In this document: positions 25,621-37,067 of the stretch, in pieces
How positions within the stretch are numbered: the stretch's first letter is position 1
Layout: every line of letters begins with the position of its first letter
NCBI RefSeq assembly: GCF_001577835.2
Contig: NC_029547.1
Span: forward strand, 64,413,110 to 64,477,109
Reading direction: 5' to 3'
Origin: Coturnix japonica
Lineage: Eukaryota > Chordata > Aves > Galliformes > Phasianidae
Length of the DNA: 64,000 nucleotides
Notes under the pieces: generated by a model
What the model was told of the DNA's origin: nothing
What the model saw: only the letters and a program-made list of their open reading frames with translations
The model's database searches: none
Made by a program: the position numbers and the translations under genes

Positions 25621-26906
25621 TTTCGGTCTGCATTTGGGAGAGGGGAGCCTTATTCACTTACAAGCTGAATGACAATCTGAGTATCAACTTGTATTTTAAT
25701 ACATTGCAGTGAAAAGTTTTATCTACCTGAGCTTTGATCACTCTTCCATTCCTGTGCATTCAGAAGAGATTCAATTCACTGCAGCTGATAATTAGCTGCA
25801 CGTTAAGGTCACTAGAGAAAAACAAAGTTTCAGTTCTGATTTGTAATGGTGGGGCTGTGGTTGGCCAGTGTTGCTTGGTGGGGGCAATGAGGGCCATGGC
25901 TTCCTTCTGACATGGTGCTAGCTGCAGCTGCTGCCTTTCTTTGTGGTTCTCTAGATGGGAGCTGATCAGCAGTTGCTTTGGTCTAATGTAAAATATAGCT
26001 CATGTGTTGGTGGATGTGTTTCCAAAGCAGTTTGTTCCCACTCTTGTAAACCACAGAGTAGGATCTTCAGGATTTTGCTTAAAAACAAATGCAGAACTAC
26101 CCTGCTTAAAAATGTTTGCATTCAGGAAGTGAATGCACAGTGGTGATGGCGACCTCATTCTGAGCCCTTATCATTCAGAACACTTAGATAACTTATATCT
26201 TCTTAACATTCATGTATGCGTATTATTATATATCTATCTGTATAGGCAGTTGTGATGGAAAAAGAAAAGTCCAGTGCCTTAGAGGTTGCAAAGTTTTTAG
26301 TTTTCTCATAAACTTAAAATATCTGAAGTTGAAAATGGAAGCCAAGCTTCTTAACTCTAAAAATACAAATAAATGCACTTAAAGAAAATGTGGAAATCAT
26401 CACTGCATACATGATAGAAGGCAACCTGAGTAACAAGAAATCATCATAATATTATAAACAGTGAAAAGTAGGAAGGAGAATTGTATTTGTTCTGAGATGG
26501 CACAAGTGGCTTTTTATCATACAATATATTTTGCTTTTGAATACTCCAAACAGAATTTATACCAGTTCAGAAATACTAGCGGAGTTTTTTTCTTGGAGTT
26601 TGTTTTTTTTTATTAACAGGTTTTTTTAAGCTTTTAAATTGCTCGGAAGAGATCAGTAAGCAATAAGATCTAGCTAATAGAGCTTACCGGATTTCCAAAG
26701 GGCTTCTAATTCTGTCTCAGACACTTTTAAAAGAAGCTCAAAAGAATGACTTAATTAGTAAAGCCTGATCAATTATTGATAAATAGGAAGGGGGGCGTGA
26801 GCGGGGAGGGATGAGTTAATGGTTAACTCCTGCAATGGAGGAAAGTAGCCAGCACAGTTCTGCAGGGATCTGTCCTATTATGTGGGCTGTCCGGCAGAGG
26901 TGTATG
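25621..26906. other. Unassigned intergenic DNA
   Basis: AT-rich sequence between TMED7 and the mariner relic. Short T runs occur at about 26585-26625. No gene, RNA or named repeat recognised. Confidence 0.5.
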
Positions 26907-27330
26907 AGGGCTGCTCTGAAAGTAACACCTGCTATTTTATTATATGGGCCCACAACATCAGGGGTGAATGGTGGCTGTATGGCAGCAGAGGCTGAATCTT
27001 CTCACCGATATCCATTCCATTCCATTCCATTCTGTTGTTGCCATGTGACAGGCTGCAGAAAGGCAGTCTGGAAAGCAGCATCTGATATAGAAGAGCGTAT
27101 GAAACAAAGGTGTGGAGTTGAATACATCCATGCCTTAAAGCTTGAGCCCACTGACATCCATCAGTGCTTGCTGAACCTTGATGGAGACCAGCAGTGGTGA
27201 CAGTAACACGTCATACAAGCCACATGCTGGACAGCCATGCCCAATTGTCACACCATGAAATTAAGAGAGTCTTGATCAGCACACCTGCATAAATCAGCTG
27301 ATGATTGTGACTATACTGAAAAATAGTGCT
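26907..27330 (+). mobile_element. Mariner (Galluhop-type) DNA transposon relic with transposase N-terminus
   Basis: It begins GGGCTGCTCTGAAAGTAA and follows the avian mariner consensus through the leader (GGCCCACAACATCAGGGG, GTATGGCAGCAGAGGCTGAA). It then encodes MKQRCGVEYIHALKLEP and HQCLLNLDGDQQW, the transposase N-terminal DNA-binding part seen elsewhere as QRCxIEFLHAEK...DIHRRLLNVYGDQ. Similarity continues to about 27330 with GCCATGCCCAATTGTCACACC and GAGTCTTGATCAGC. A stop follows the GDQQW segment, and the catalytic domain and the other terminus are absent. A short (ATTCC)n expansion at 27012-27035 has arisen inside it. Confidence 0.9.
27012..27035. repeat. Short (ATTCC)n microsatellite inside the mariner relic
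   Basis: About four to five copies of ATTCC. The mariner consensus has a single ATTCC-like unit here, so the array grew after insertion. Confidence 0.7.
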
Positions 27331-27599
27331 TTGTATTGAGAATCTGCTCCATCAAAATGCTCTTTTGCTCTTTGTGTATTTCCTACAGCTCTTCTGGAAA
27401 CCAAAGCTCACTGATAACCCTATTCTCCTGATAACCCTATGCCAACTGTGGCAGAGCAGAAGGTGGCAGATGTTATCAAACTGATACTGCTGGAACAACA
27501 GGGAAAGCTTTTGGGTGCTCATACTTGGGATTCTGAAGAAAGGGTTGAGTGTGTTTAAGTACATACCACACATATCATTTAACAAAGCATACTGCCTCT

Positions 27600-27826
27600 C
27601 ATTTAGGGGGAAGTTCTTCACTAGGAGTGGTGAGGCCCTGGAACAGGCTGCCCAGGGAGGTTGTGGATGCCCCGCCCTTGGAGGTGTTCAAGGCCAGGTT
27701 GGACGGGGCCCTGAACAACCTGATCTAGTAAAGGTGTATGTTTGGTGGCCCTGCCAGGCAGGGGGGTTGGAACTACATGATCCTTGAGGTCCCTTCCAAC
27801 CCGGGTCATTCTGTGATTCTGTGATT
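27600..27826 (+). mobile_element. CR1 3' end upstream of MARVELD2
   Basis: The fragment encodes the last CR1 residues (GGEALEQAAQ-like and VPREV equivalents in a shifted frame). It carries GGATGCCCCGCCCTTGGAGG, TGTTCAAGGCCAGGTTGGAC and a perfect octamer tail TCATTCTGTGATTCTGTGAT. It is about 90% or more identical to 36890-37067. It ends about 260 bp before the MARVELD2 start codon, in sense. Confidence 0.95.
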
Positions 27827-27929
27827 GCAAGCCACGAGCACTCTTTGCCCTTAGACCATCACTGTGAAGTGTTCCCTACACGCCATGTACAAGTCACACA
27901 CAGCACCGTCCCTCACATCACCACAGCTC

Positions 27930-28085
27930 AGTGCTGGATCATGCGCAGTGCTCGCCCACAGCCGCCGCTCCGTGTGGGATGGCGGTGCCGCAGCACGCAG
28001 GTGCGGCCGGGCGGGGCGGCGCGGCGCAGGTGCGGTTCGGCGGGGCGGTTCGGTTCGTCGTGGCGGTGCGGTTCTGCCGCGGGCC
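27930..28085 (+). promoter_or_regulatory. MARVELD2: CpG-island promoter/5' leader of MARVELD2
   Basis: CpG density jumps after the CR1 and continues through the coding exon. A CATGCGCAG core (27940-27948) resembles an NRF1 half-type site. GC-rich repeats GCGGTTCGGCGGGGCGG lie just before the ATG. There is no TATA box. In the MARVELD2 frame the leader is open for 74 codons upstream of the chosen ATG. Confidence 0.6.
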
Positions 28086-31000
28086 ATGTCTCGCAGCGCC
28101 GTCTCGTCCCCCTCCGGGGCCGCCACCCCGTTCCCGCCGCCCCCGCTGCCGCTGCAGCCGCCGTTCGGTCCGGACGCGGTGCCGGGCGGCGGGCAGGCCG
28201 AGCTGAAGCCGGTGCGGCGCTTCATCCCCGACTCGTGGAAGAACTTCTTCAAGGGGAAGCGCGGCCGCTCGTCGGGCTGGGACAGCGCGGCGTCCGACAT
28301 GAGGTACGTGTCGGACGGGACGCCGTGCTCGCCGCCCGCATCGCCCGGCCTGACGCGGGTGCGGCCCGGCTGCTCGTCGCAGGAAGCCGAGGCCATGCTG
28401 CGAGGGGACTCGCTGGGCGCGCCCACCGGCATGACGTACAGCGAGCAGGTGGAGGCCTACCGGCAGCGATACGCCTACATGAAGTCCTGGGCCGGGCTGC
28501 TGAGGCTGCTCGGTGTGGCCGAGCTGCTGCTGGGAGCCGCCGTGTTCGCCTGCGTGACCGCCTACGTGCACAAGGATAACGAGTGGTACAACATGTTCGG
28601 GTACTCGCAGCCCTACAACTACGGCACGGCCTATGGTGGGTATTATTACAGCGGGCCCAAAACGCCCTTCGTGCTGGTGGTGGCTGGAGTGGCGTGGATC
28701 GTCACCATCGTGCTGCTGGTGCTCGGCATGTCCATGTACTACCGCACCATCCTCCTCGATTCCAACTGGTGGCCGCTGACCGAGTTTGGCATTAACGTGG
28801 CCATGTTCCTTCTGTACATGTCTGCTGGCATCGTGTACGTCAATGACATCAACCGAGGGGGGCTCTGCTATTACCAGCTGTTTAAGACACCGATAAACGC
28901 CTCTTTTTGCCGTGTGGAAGGAGGTCAGACGGCAGCAGTCATCTTCCTGTTCGTCACGGTGGTCGTCTACCTGATCAGTGCTCTGGTTTCCCTGAAGCTG
29001 TGGAGGCACGAAACAGCCAGGAGGCACAGGGAGCAGATGGAACAAGAGGTGGGTCCTGGGGTTCTCTCTCGTGGGCACAACCTAATAGGCACAGCTGTAA
29101 GGTCTGCTGTATGCAGAGCAGGCCCTGAGCCTTCAGGGCTGAGCCTTCAGCCTCAGTTATGGACAAATAACAAGTACTGTGAAGGTGTGACCCAGAGTCG
29201 TTTTGTATTCACTTTGGTAAGGAACAGGTGCTGTGGAATACTCCGTTTTCATCTGACATCATGTGATGACGTACTTCCCTCTGTGTGTTTTCCAAGCAAA
29301 GGAAGACACAAATCATGTTCCTGTTGAGCTTTTAAGTAGGGTTGGGCTTAAAGCCACCTCATTTGTTTGAAGACCGCGCTCCCAGCATGTGAACTGAAAC
29401 GGAATGACAGAATATGAAATACAAATTGGCATTTTGAAGCAAAAATCCAAGTGACTACTTCTTGCCTTTTCAGCTTTATTTACAGTTGTACCAGGTAATC
29501 ACCCAGAGGGTTGTGACATACTGGAACAGGTTGCCCAAGGAGGCTGTGGATGCCCCATCCCTGCAGGCATTCAAGGCCAGGCTGGATGTGGTTCTGGGCA
29601 GCCTGGGCTGGTGGCTGGCAACACAGCATATAGCATGGGGTTGAAACAAGATGATCTTTGTGGTCCATGCCAATCTATGATTCAGTGATAGTGATAGTAA
29701 TGATAGAGCAGGTGTCTCAGTTCTCAATTATTTCATCTTTCCGCTCAGTCTGTTTTGCATTGCTGCTGGCCTTGCCCCTACTAAAACAGCTCAATACTCA
29801 CCTAGTTAATGATAAACCGTCACAGCGTAGACCTCGCTTTGTCAACCAGGGCATTTGAAGCCATTTGCATAAAACTTCTTCCATGTGAAAACACTCTGAA
29901 AAGCTCCTAAAAATCATTAAAATGTGGCTTAAAAACACACATGTGAAGCTTACAAAAGCCTGCCTTAAGTAATTGTCAGCATTTAAATGATTCAGTAGGA
30001 GAAAGCAGGAATTTTTGTTCCATTATTGTTGGTTTCCTTGCCAAGATCTTGCATGAAACTGAGACTCACCTTTAGGAAAGTGAATTGTAGGTGTATGAAA
30101 CTAGCTGGTTTTCATCCAGGTTTTAAGTACGTCGTGCTAGTATGTGGTGATTTACCTGTTGTTATGCATGTTCTTTTGCTCTAGTTACTTAAGAATATTA
30201 TCAAAGTTAACATATAAACTAGGATCAGGATAGTTCTGTGCAGAAGAGTGGCAGGTTGGTTGCTGGCTAGTGCATTGCTGTGTTTTTAGGCAATGGACTA
30301 AGCTGTGGGAGGCAATGGAATGTGAAATTTAAAGGTCTTTGAGAAGTAGTTGGAGTATTTTCTGTGTTTTTTCCTTATAGCTGTACTACTAAATGTCTTG
30401 TTTTGGGTTTTGTGTGGTTTTCTTCATTCCACCTTTCTTCAAATGTCTTCAAAGTGCTTGATGTGAAAACATTCTTTTGCTAAATATGTTCATTATTTAA
30501 TATAATTATATAAGAATCCCTACAGTTTGGCTTAAAATATATATTAAGTATCTGTGCTTTTCTTCTTATTGTTTAAAATAAAACTTAGAGCTCTGAGTGT
30601 GGTTTTTTTTTTGACAGATGAAAACACAGTTGTCGTTACCGGACAAGAAGGTAGGAAGCAAATGTGTTTTTCTGTTCACACCACAGAATTTTGCAGGTAT
30701 GGTTATAGCAGTAAAGCATCTGATGCATCCTTTTGGCTACCTGTTAAGGTTGGAGAGTAGCCAGTGGGAGCTCATTGTTAGGTTTGAGGTTTGAGTTTGC
30801 TCCTGTTATTCTAAGACTAAGGACTCCCTTACAAGCTTTGAAATACCAAGAAAAGAAGGATTTTTGTGCTTCTACTGCACAAATTTGCAGGCATACACAC
30901 TCCAAAGGTTGGATGGGATTTTAACAGGGTAGCTGTTGATGATTCCTAGAACATTTATGAAGTATTTTCTTCAGAATTGAATGTCTCCCTTTAAATACTG

Positions 31001-33942
31001 TGAGCATCCGGCCACTGTCCTTTCCATTGCTTGCTTCAGTACTGAATCAGGAGCCTTTTTGACTACATGTGACATTACTTCTGAATCAGGGATTAAATTG
31101 TAGAATTGGAAGTAAGAGAAAGAGGGATCTCTAGAGAAGAGGGTGACTCATGTTTATCCACAAATGAAATGGATATCCAGAAAACTTCCATAAACTGTTT
31201 TTTAAGATATTTGGAACAAATCTTTTCAAGCCCCCAATAATTATTTGTCTGTCACTGGTACAGATATGAGGTTCATTGCCAAAAATGTTAGGACAAACTG
31301 AAGGTAATCATTTTAAGTTCTTAACTGTGCAACTCTTTCCTGAGTTTCTAACTATAGTAGATCATATAAAGAATGTATGCGACTTACCTGTGCTGCTGCT
31401 TAGGACTCTTATCTTTGTCTTCAATTTAACTGGATACTTTACAGAACTTGAATGAGGTCTCATTTTAATTGGAGCAATATTTTTTCTCTTCAAACTTAGT
31501 ATACTGAAAGTGACAACACAGCAAGAGAAGAGGTTGCTTACAGGCAGCTTAAATCAATGGAAAGGAAACCAGAGCTCCTTAATGGTCATATACCTGCAGG
31601 CCACATTCCTAAACCTATAGTGATGCCAGACTACTTAGCGTAAGTGACTTAGTTTGTTTATCAAAGTCAGTACTTGGATCGCGTTTTTCAAGCAGCATTT
31701 CTCATATTCATGTTTTCTTTGCATGTGCTATAGAACCTTGCAATTATTTATCAGTGCCATGGACACAGTAATATGAATAAATGATCTGAAACTTAACATG
31801 CTAACAGCCCCTAAACCCAAATACTGGACCACGCTATTATAATCTAGCATGTAATTATCAAAGGAACAGAAGACTCAGACAGTTATTCGTGGGAAATTTC
31901 TTAGCTTTTTAGCTTTATGAGTTTGTCTAATACTAAATGGGTGAGTGCTAAATAGGTACTATCTCTTTAAAAGGGTAGGCTTTCCATGTTATCCACAATC
32001 TGTTATGTTTTTTTATGGTTTTCATGATATAGTGGGGGGCAACCCTGTTCACAGTAAAAGGGTTGGAACCAGATGATCTCTTAGGTCCTCTCCAACCCAG
32101 GATATTCTGTGATTCTGTGGTGAAGTATAAAATTAATTGGTTTATATACTATTTGCCATATATTTCAATGGTTCAGATTTGGGAAAGCTTCAGCAATTAT
32201 GAGATGAGCAAACAATACAGAAGCACGCTACTGACGTCACAACACTGTGTGCATGTTGAAGTCTGATGTCTAATACTAGTCACTGAATATTTACTTATTT
32301 TAAAGGAAATACCCAGCAATTCAAACAAATGAAATGCGAGACCGATATAAAGCGGTGTTCAATGATCAGTTTGCTGAGTACAAAGAACTGTCTGTGGAAG
32401 TTCATGCTGTACTAAAGAAGTTTAATGAGCTAGAAGCATTGATGAGACAACTTCCTCACCACCCTGGAAGCGTATATGTGAGTACCTGTGGAAAAAAGGC
32501 TACTGGAAAGCATGCAGTTCTAATTTTCTGTGGTTAATGTCTGGTGATGTTGGCAGTGGCTCAGGAGGAGAGATGGTTTTTCTCAGATATGCTATTTCTT
32601 ATTTCGTCATCCATCTAGATAGCACTGATAGTGTGAATGTATTTGTGTTTTTCTGTTATTCATATTATTAGCTTTCTAGTTTGAAAAAAGCAAAGTTAAC
32701 TTGTTTTCACTATTTCTCAGGTACAAACTGTGCATCTAAAATCAGAAAAGATTTGATCAACTGTGAGATTGACTTTTGACAAGTATTTTGTAGAGTTTAG
32801 ATGAAGATACATAGGACACTCAGTGTGTCTAAAAATGTGTGATATCTCTCTGCAGGAACAGGAAAGGATATCAAAAGTTCTGCAAGAATACGAGAAGAAG
32901 AAAAATGTGAGTGTTTACAGCTTTACATTGCTGATGAATCTAAAGAATAACAAAGAAAACGTAAATCTATAGCACTTCTGATAGAAATTTGCTGCCTTGC
33001 GGTACCCCTGGCTATTACAGGGCTTTGTATAGTTTGTACTTTAAATCTTTGGCAAAAGTGGGGTGCTGCCTACCCTGTTTCATGCCAACAACCTGTTTAG
33101 GAGAGTGATCCTATTAGCCGGGTGAGGAATAAAATAGTTAAGTATTTTTATCTTTTAACATCTTCCTTTTAAAGGTCTGCTCACTTCTTGGGGTATAGTT
33201 TGTTTATATTTACTGACTTGGCTGTCAGATACGTTATCAGAAAAGGAAGCCTTACCCTTAAAAATAAGGGGGTTTTGTTTGTTTGTTTGTTTGTTTTGTT
33301 GGTTTTTTTTTTTTTGGCAGCTTGAAACTTGGGTAGGCTTCCAAAAAGTAATTTCCAGCATAATCCAAAGAGCTTTACTTGGTCATTTTTAAGTGGAGGC
33401 AGCAAATGTTTACTTGTGCCCTTCTAAAACATCATCCATTACAAGTACCAGTTGTTCTTTTTAATTAAATTTGAGTTGTGTCCATGTTAACTCTATTTCA
33501 TTGCTTTTTTGGAGACGTATTTATTAGACAGAACACATGTATTAAATTAAGATTTTGTAGAAGGATGTAACTTACATTCTCAGGCTTCTTCTTTAAAAAC
33601 AGCTCTCTTTCCCCGAGTAGCTGCAGTGTATTGAAGCAGAGCTTCTTTCTCCACCCCTTCATGAAGGAAAACAAGAAATGGAAAATCACGGCCAAAGAAA
33701 AAGTATTATTCTGGAGAATAATTATATGCTGTCCTTAGTCAAGAACATCATTATGGATAATAGACTATTGCTGGATAATACTGAAAGAATAAATACTAAT
33801 GTAAGGATTTGTGCTTTCTTGGCAGGATCCTGCATTTCTGGAGAAAAAGGAGCGTTGTGAATACCTAAAGAATAAGCTTTCTCACATAAAGCAACGAATT
33901 CAGGACTATGATAAAATTATGAACTGGAAAGTACAAATTTAG
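28086..33942 (+). CDS. MARVELD2: MARVELD2 (tricellulin), tricellular tight-junction protein
   Basis: Coding exons: 28086-29048, 30618-30650, 31500-31639, 32306-32477, 32856-32906, 33826-33942. Phases fit and the product is about 491 aa (human 558). The N-terminus has the proline tract [16 protein letters not shown] and [18 protein letters not shown], as in human. The MARVEL domain has four membrane spans at about 136-161, 193-217, 232-252 and 280-304. The C-terminal exons encode the occludin/ELL coiled-coil domain ([20 protein letters not shown] through [20 protein letters not shown]), which binds ZO-1 and angulins in the family. The protein seals tricellular contacts of epithelia. The first coding exon is large and CpG-rich, and exon 2 is a 33-nt micro-exon. 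The start was chosen because the protein then begins just before the conserved proline tract. The N-terminus is about 28 residues shorter than human and the stretch before the first span is also shorter. CR1 ends lie in introns 1 and 3. Confidence 0.97.
29495..29690 (+). mobile_element. CR1 3' end in MARVELD2 intron 1
   Basis: Contains GGTTGCCCAAGGAGGCTGTG, GATGCCCCATCCCTGCAGGC and GCCAGGCTGGATGTGGTTCT, then a degenerate tail (TCTATGATTCAGTGATAG). The tail differs from the young copies, indicating another, older CR1 subfamily. Confidence 0.9.
32035..32121 (+). mobile_element. Short CR1 3' end in MARVELD2 intron 3
   Basis: About 90 bp: GGTTGGAACCAGATGATCTC, TTAGGTCCTCTCCAACCCAG and the octamer tail ATTCTGTGATTCTGTGG. 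A severely 5'-truncated copy. Confidence 0.9.
33268..33317. repeat. (GTTT)n / poly(T) tract in MARVELD2 intron 5
   Basis: About five GTTT units (TTGTTTGTTTGTTTG) followed by a run of about 14 T. Located in the intron before the last coding exon. Confidence 0.85.
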
Positions 33943-34730
33943 AAGTGCCTTGAGCTTGGATGTAATATTTTTCTAGTTTTTAAATCAATATGTGTATTTT
34001 AAAGTATTTATTTACTCTCAGATCTGTATACTTTCAGCGGGGATAACAGCTGCCTGATCACTTCATTAGGTATTGTATGTTACCGATAGGGTCTATATGC
34101 AGATTCAGTTATAAATCTGTGTAACGAATTCAGATACGTTTAGGATACCAGTGTTAACATTCTGCTTTCTTCAGGCAATACATAGAATTGCCTCTTAATT
34201 AAGTATACCTTATTTGGAAAGTTGGAATATCCACTAGAAAAGGCAATTCTAAGCACTGTCAAAAGCATGCATACAAATACTGTAATGATACAGGTGACAT
34301 CTTAATGATATCAAGAGTTGCATTGTTCTCTGTGGCTGGGGTTTGGTAGAGTATTTGATCACACTGAGGAGTTTCAGCAAGTAGGAAATGAGTTTTACAA
34401 GTCAGCTGCATTTTTAAATGCACCATAGTACATAAGAGATGACTGGGAATTTTGCCTAATAAGAAATGCAGAATGAGTTCCTATGTAAGCAGTGATTATA
34501 TGCTCTTTTTTTCTAATTGTTGTTGTTTTGTTTGCATGCTCCTCTGCAGAGGTGATGCAGCAAACTCAGAAGTGACCTTAAAAGATTAAAAGAAGAGCAG
34601 CGTTGAGCATTCCACATTCAGCATTCCACTGGTGTTGCTGTAGTTGCAGGATAATCTGCATATATTTCTGGGACATTTCAGTGGGCTTCTACTGGGCTAA
34701 ATAAAGAAACAGTACTTCTCTCTGTCAGCA
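33943..34730 (+). terminator. MARVELD2: MARVELD2 3' UTR with poly(A) signal
   Basis: AATAAA at 34699-34704 is the first perfect hexamer after the stop codon at 33942. A second perfect hexamer at 36481-36486 (CACAAATAAAGCATTG) could serve a longer form. Transcript ends cannot be proven here. Confidence 0.5.
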
Positions 34731-35799
34731 AGAAACTGGACTTTTCACTGTAGCCCAGTTTAATTTATGTAAATGCTGCTGTTTGTGAACTTATTCAGAG
34801 ATTAAGTACAACAAAATTAATTCTCAATGTATAAATTATTAGCATCTTTTATAAGGCCAGGAATGTTTTCTTTCCTAGTGTGTATCTTTATAAATTCAAT
34901 ATAAATTTTCATCTGTGATGGGGCTATAGGTTTATATATGCGAATTTTCACACAAGCCAGAGAATTTTCTCTTTTTATCCTTTTTCACACCTTTTTTTAA
35001 AAAAAACCTTTTTTTTACATAGTAAAATTTCTGGAAGCATTAATAGTTTCCTTGTACAGTTTTATATAATTGCAAATGGACTGTTTTTCTGAAATGCATT
35101 TTAGTTTCATTAAAGAAATGAAACAACTTAATGATGTTGATCCATTGCTTATATAATCACATCATTGTTAAAATATATGTTGCCACTGTTGCTCAGTATT
35201 GAAAACACACTAATACACCTAACTCTGAGCTTTATTTCTGGTTTGATTTTTGAGCTCTTATTGTCACTTATATTGCAATCTTGAGGTTACAGCTTACTCC
35301 CATACTTAGAAAATTGACTTTCCATTATCAGCCACTTTAATCCCATGAGTTTTAGAAGGTAGAGTTAATAATACAAGACACCATGAGAGAGTTAGAACAT
35401 TTGGCACCTCCTCATTTGATGGGCTTCAGCCTTCACCATCTGTAAGATCTCTCAGTATTACTCTGTCTGAGGTCTTACATTCTGTTTTCTTTCTTTTCTC
35501 AGTTGTCTCAGGTTCAGGTTTCTCTCCTTTTTAAAGAAGAGAAGTCCCCTCTACCTTATGAAGTGCCTGGCCCTAGTGTTCTATACCTGCTGTAGTGTAT
35601 GCATTCTAAAGGACAAGCTTTTGTTTGAAAGCTTCCTGTCCAAGTCCCTTCAATCTAAATGCTCTTTTGCTTTATACTTGGCTTTTTTGTCAGTGGAAAC
35701 TCTAGGCTTTCCAATCTGTACCAAATGTATAAGCAAAAGGAAGTCATTTTTTTAACGTTATACACAGTTGATGGCTATGATGCACAGATTGCAGCAAGT
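34731..35799. other. Unassigned AT-rich DNA downstream of MARVELD2
   Basis: Either extended 3' UTR or intergenic DNA. Long A/T runs (about 34990-35020). No gene or named repeat seen. Confidence 0.5.
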
Positions 35800-36045
35800 T
35801 TACTACACAGGAGGTGTTTGTGTGCTCTGACCATCTTCATGTCCCTCTTCTGGACCTACTCAACAGCTCTGCATCTTTCTCATGATGGGGTTCCCAACCT
35901 GGGTGTGGTATTTTGGTGAGGTCTCAGAAGGTCGAAGAAGAGAGAAACAACCAGTGTCATCCACAAACTTACTGGGGATGCACTCAATCCCACTGTAATT
36001 CATGAAAACACTGTACGGTTTTGCTCCCTGTACAGACTCATGAGA
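35800..36045 (-). mobile_element. Old CR1 fragment (antisense)
   Basis: The plus strand shows CCCTCTTCTGGACCTACTCA, TGTGGTATTTTGGTGAGG and GTCATCCACAAACTTACTGG, then GGATGCACTCAATCCC. These are reverse-strand CR1 RT sequences that align with 17395-17850. Diverged and carrying internal deletions. Confidence 0.8.
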
Positions 36046-36889
36046 GACAGAACTTGTTTCTGGTTTCAGTTTGGACATTGAACTGCTGACTCTAGCTCCC
36101 TGGATGTATACAAAAAGCCAGTCCTTTATTCATCCAACAAATACATATTTCTCCAATTTAGAGGCAAGAGTGTTGGGGGAGAGGGACATATCAAGGCTTT
36201 ACAGAAGGTTCTGCACCCCTAGTAGACCTTTCTGCCATAAGAGCACTTATTTTCAGCCTCCCTTTGAAAGTGATCTGAGTTTCAGTTTCTGATGGCTTCT
36301 GGACCTTCAGACAATGTCTACAACCTCTGCAGAACTATCGTGCTTCTCTTCCTGCTGATTTTCCAGCATAGATTTTGGAGAAATCAAGATTCGTGCGATA
36401 GGAATTGGTTGCTGTGTGAGCTTTCCAGGAGTGTGAATTTTCAAGCTGTATTTCATAAATGGCTCTGTATATTTTTGCACAAATAAAGCATTGTCTAATA
36501 AATGTGATCAGGAGTTTGCATAACGTAGTTATGGTTGGCTTTAACAATACAGCGACTGAAAGTGCTAATGAAAAGCCTCACAGACTTGGTTTTGGGGTTT
36601 TTAATTTCACAATTCAACAATTACGATGAGATTTGAAGCATGTGAGCACCCACAATCTACTCTTCCCATCTGTTAACATTTCTCCTGATATATGGAACAG
36701 AGCAAAAGCTTCAGAAGCCTTCCACCCCTATTTATGGCAATGTTACTGATGTTTAAATGTTTCCTTCCTCAGTTCTGGTCATACTTGGACGCAGTGACAC
36801 ACCCTCAGAACGGATGTTTGGTGATTTTCCTGTCATTCACAAAGGTCCAACACAGCGTTAGCTCATTTCCATTGTATTCAGCAGTGCTG
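36046..36889. other. Unassigned intergenic DNA
   Basis: No gene recognised between the antisense CR1 and the next sense CR1. It contains the AATAAA at 36481-36486, a possible distal MARVELD2 poly(A) site. Confidence 0.5.
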
Positions 36890-37067
36890 GGATTGCTCTG
36901 CAGAGGACGATGCCCCGTCCTTGGAGGTGTTCAAGACCAGGTTGGACAGGGCCCTGGGCAACCTGATCTAGTAAATGTGTATGTTTGGTGGCCCTGCCAG
37001 GCAGGGGGGTTGGAACTACATGATCCTTGAGGTCCCTTCCAACCCGGGTCATTCTGTGATTCTGTGA
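36890..37067 (+). mobile_element. CR1 3' end upstream of GTF2H2
   Basis: Same subfamily as 27600-27826, with matching blocks CTTGGAGGTGTTCAAGACC, AACCTGATCTAGTAAATGTG and TATGTTTGGTGGCCCTGCCA, and an identical octamer tail. It ends about 540 bp before the GTF2H2 start codon, in sense. Confidence 0.95.

Noticed and set aside
22976-26900. Search for TICAM2 or another small gene after TMED7
   Set aside because: No TIR-like or other recognisable coding sequence found. Only probable UTR and A/T-rich DNA.
27939-29078. 379-codon minus-strand open frame opposite MARVELD2
   Set aside because: It mirrors the CpG-rich MARVELD2 exon, is histidine/arginine/glutamine-rich low-complexity protein, and has no known domain. 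A shadow frame.
29049-29327. Extension of the MARVELD2 first coding exon to a stop at 29327
   Set aside because: The donor after MEQE (GAG|GTGGGT) and the downstream exons matching human tricellulin show this is intron. Retention is possible but unsupported.
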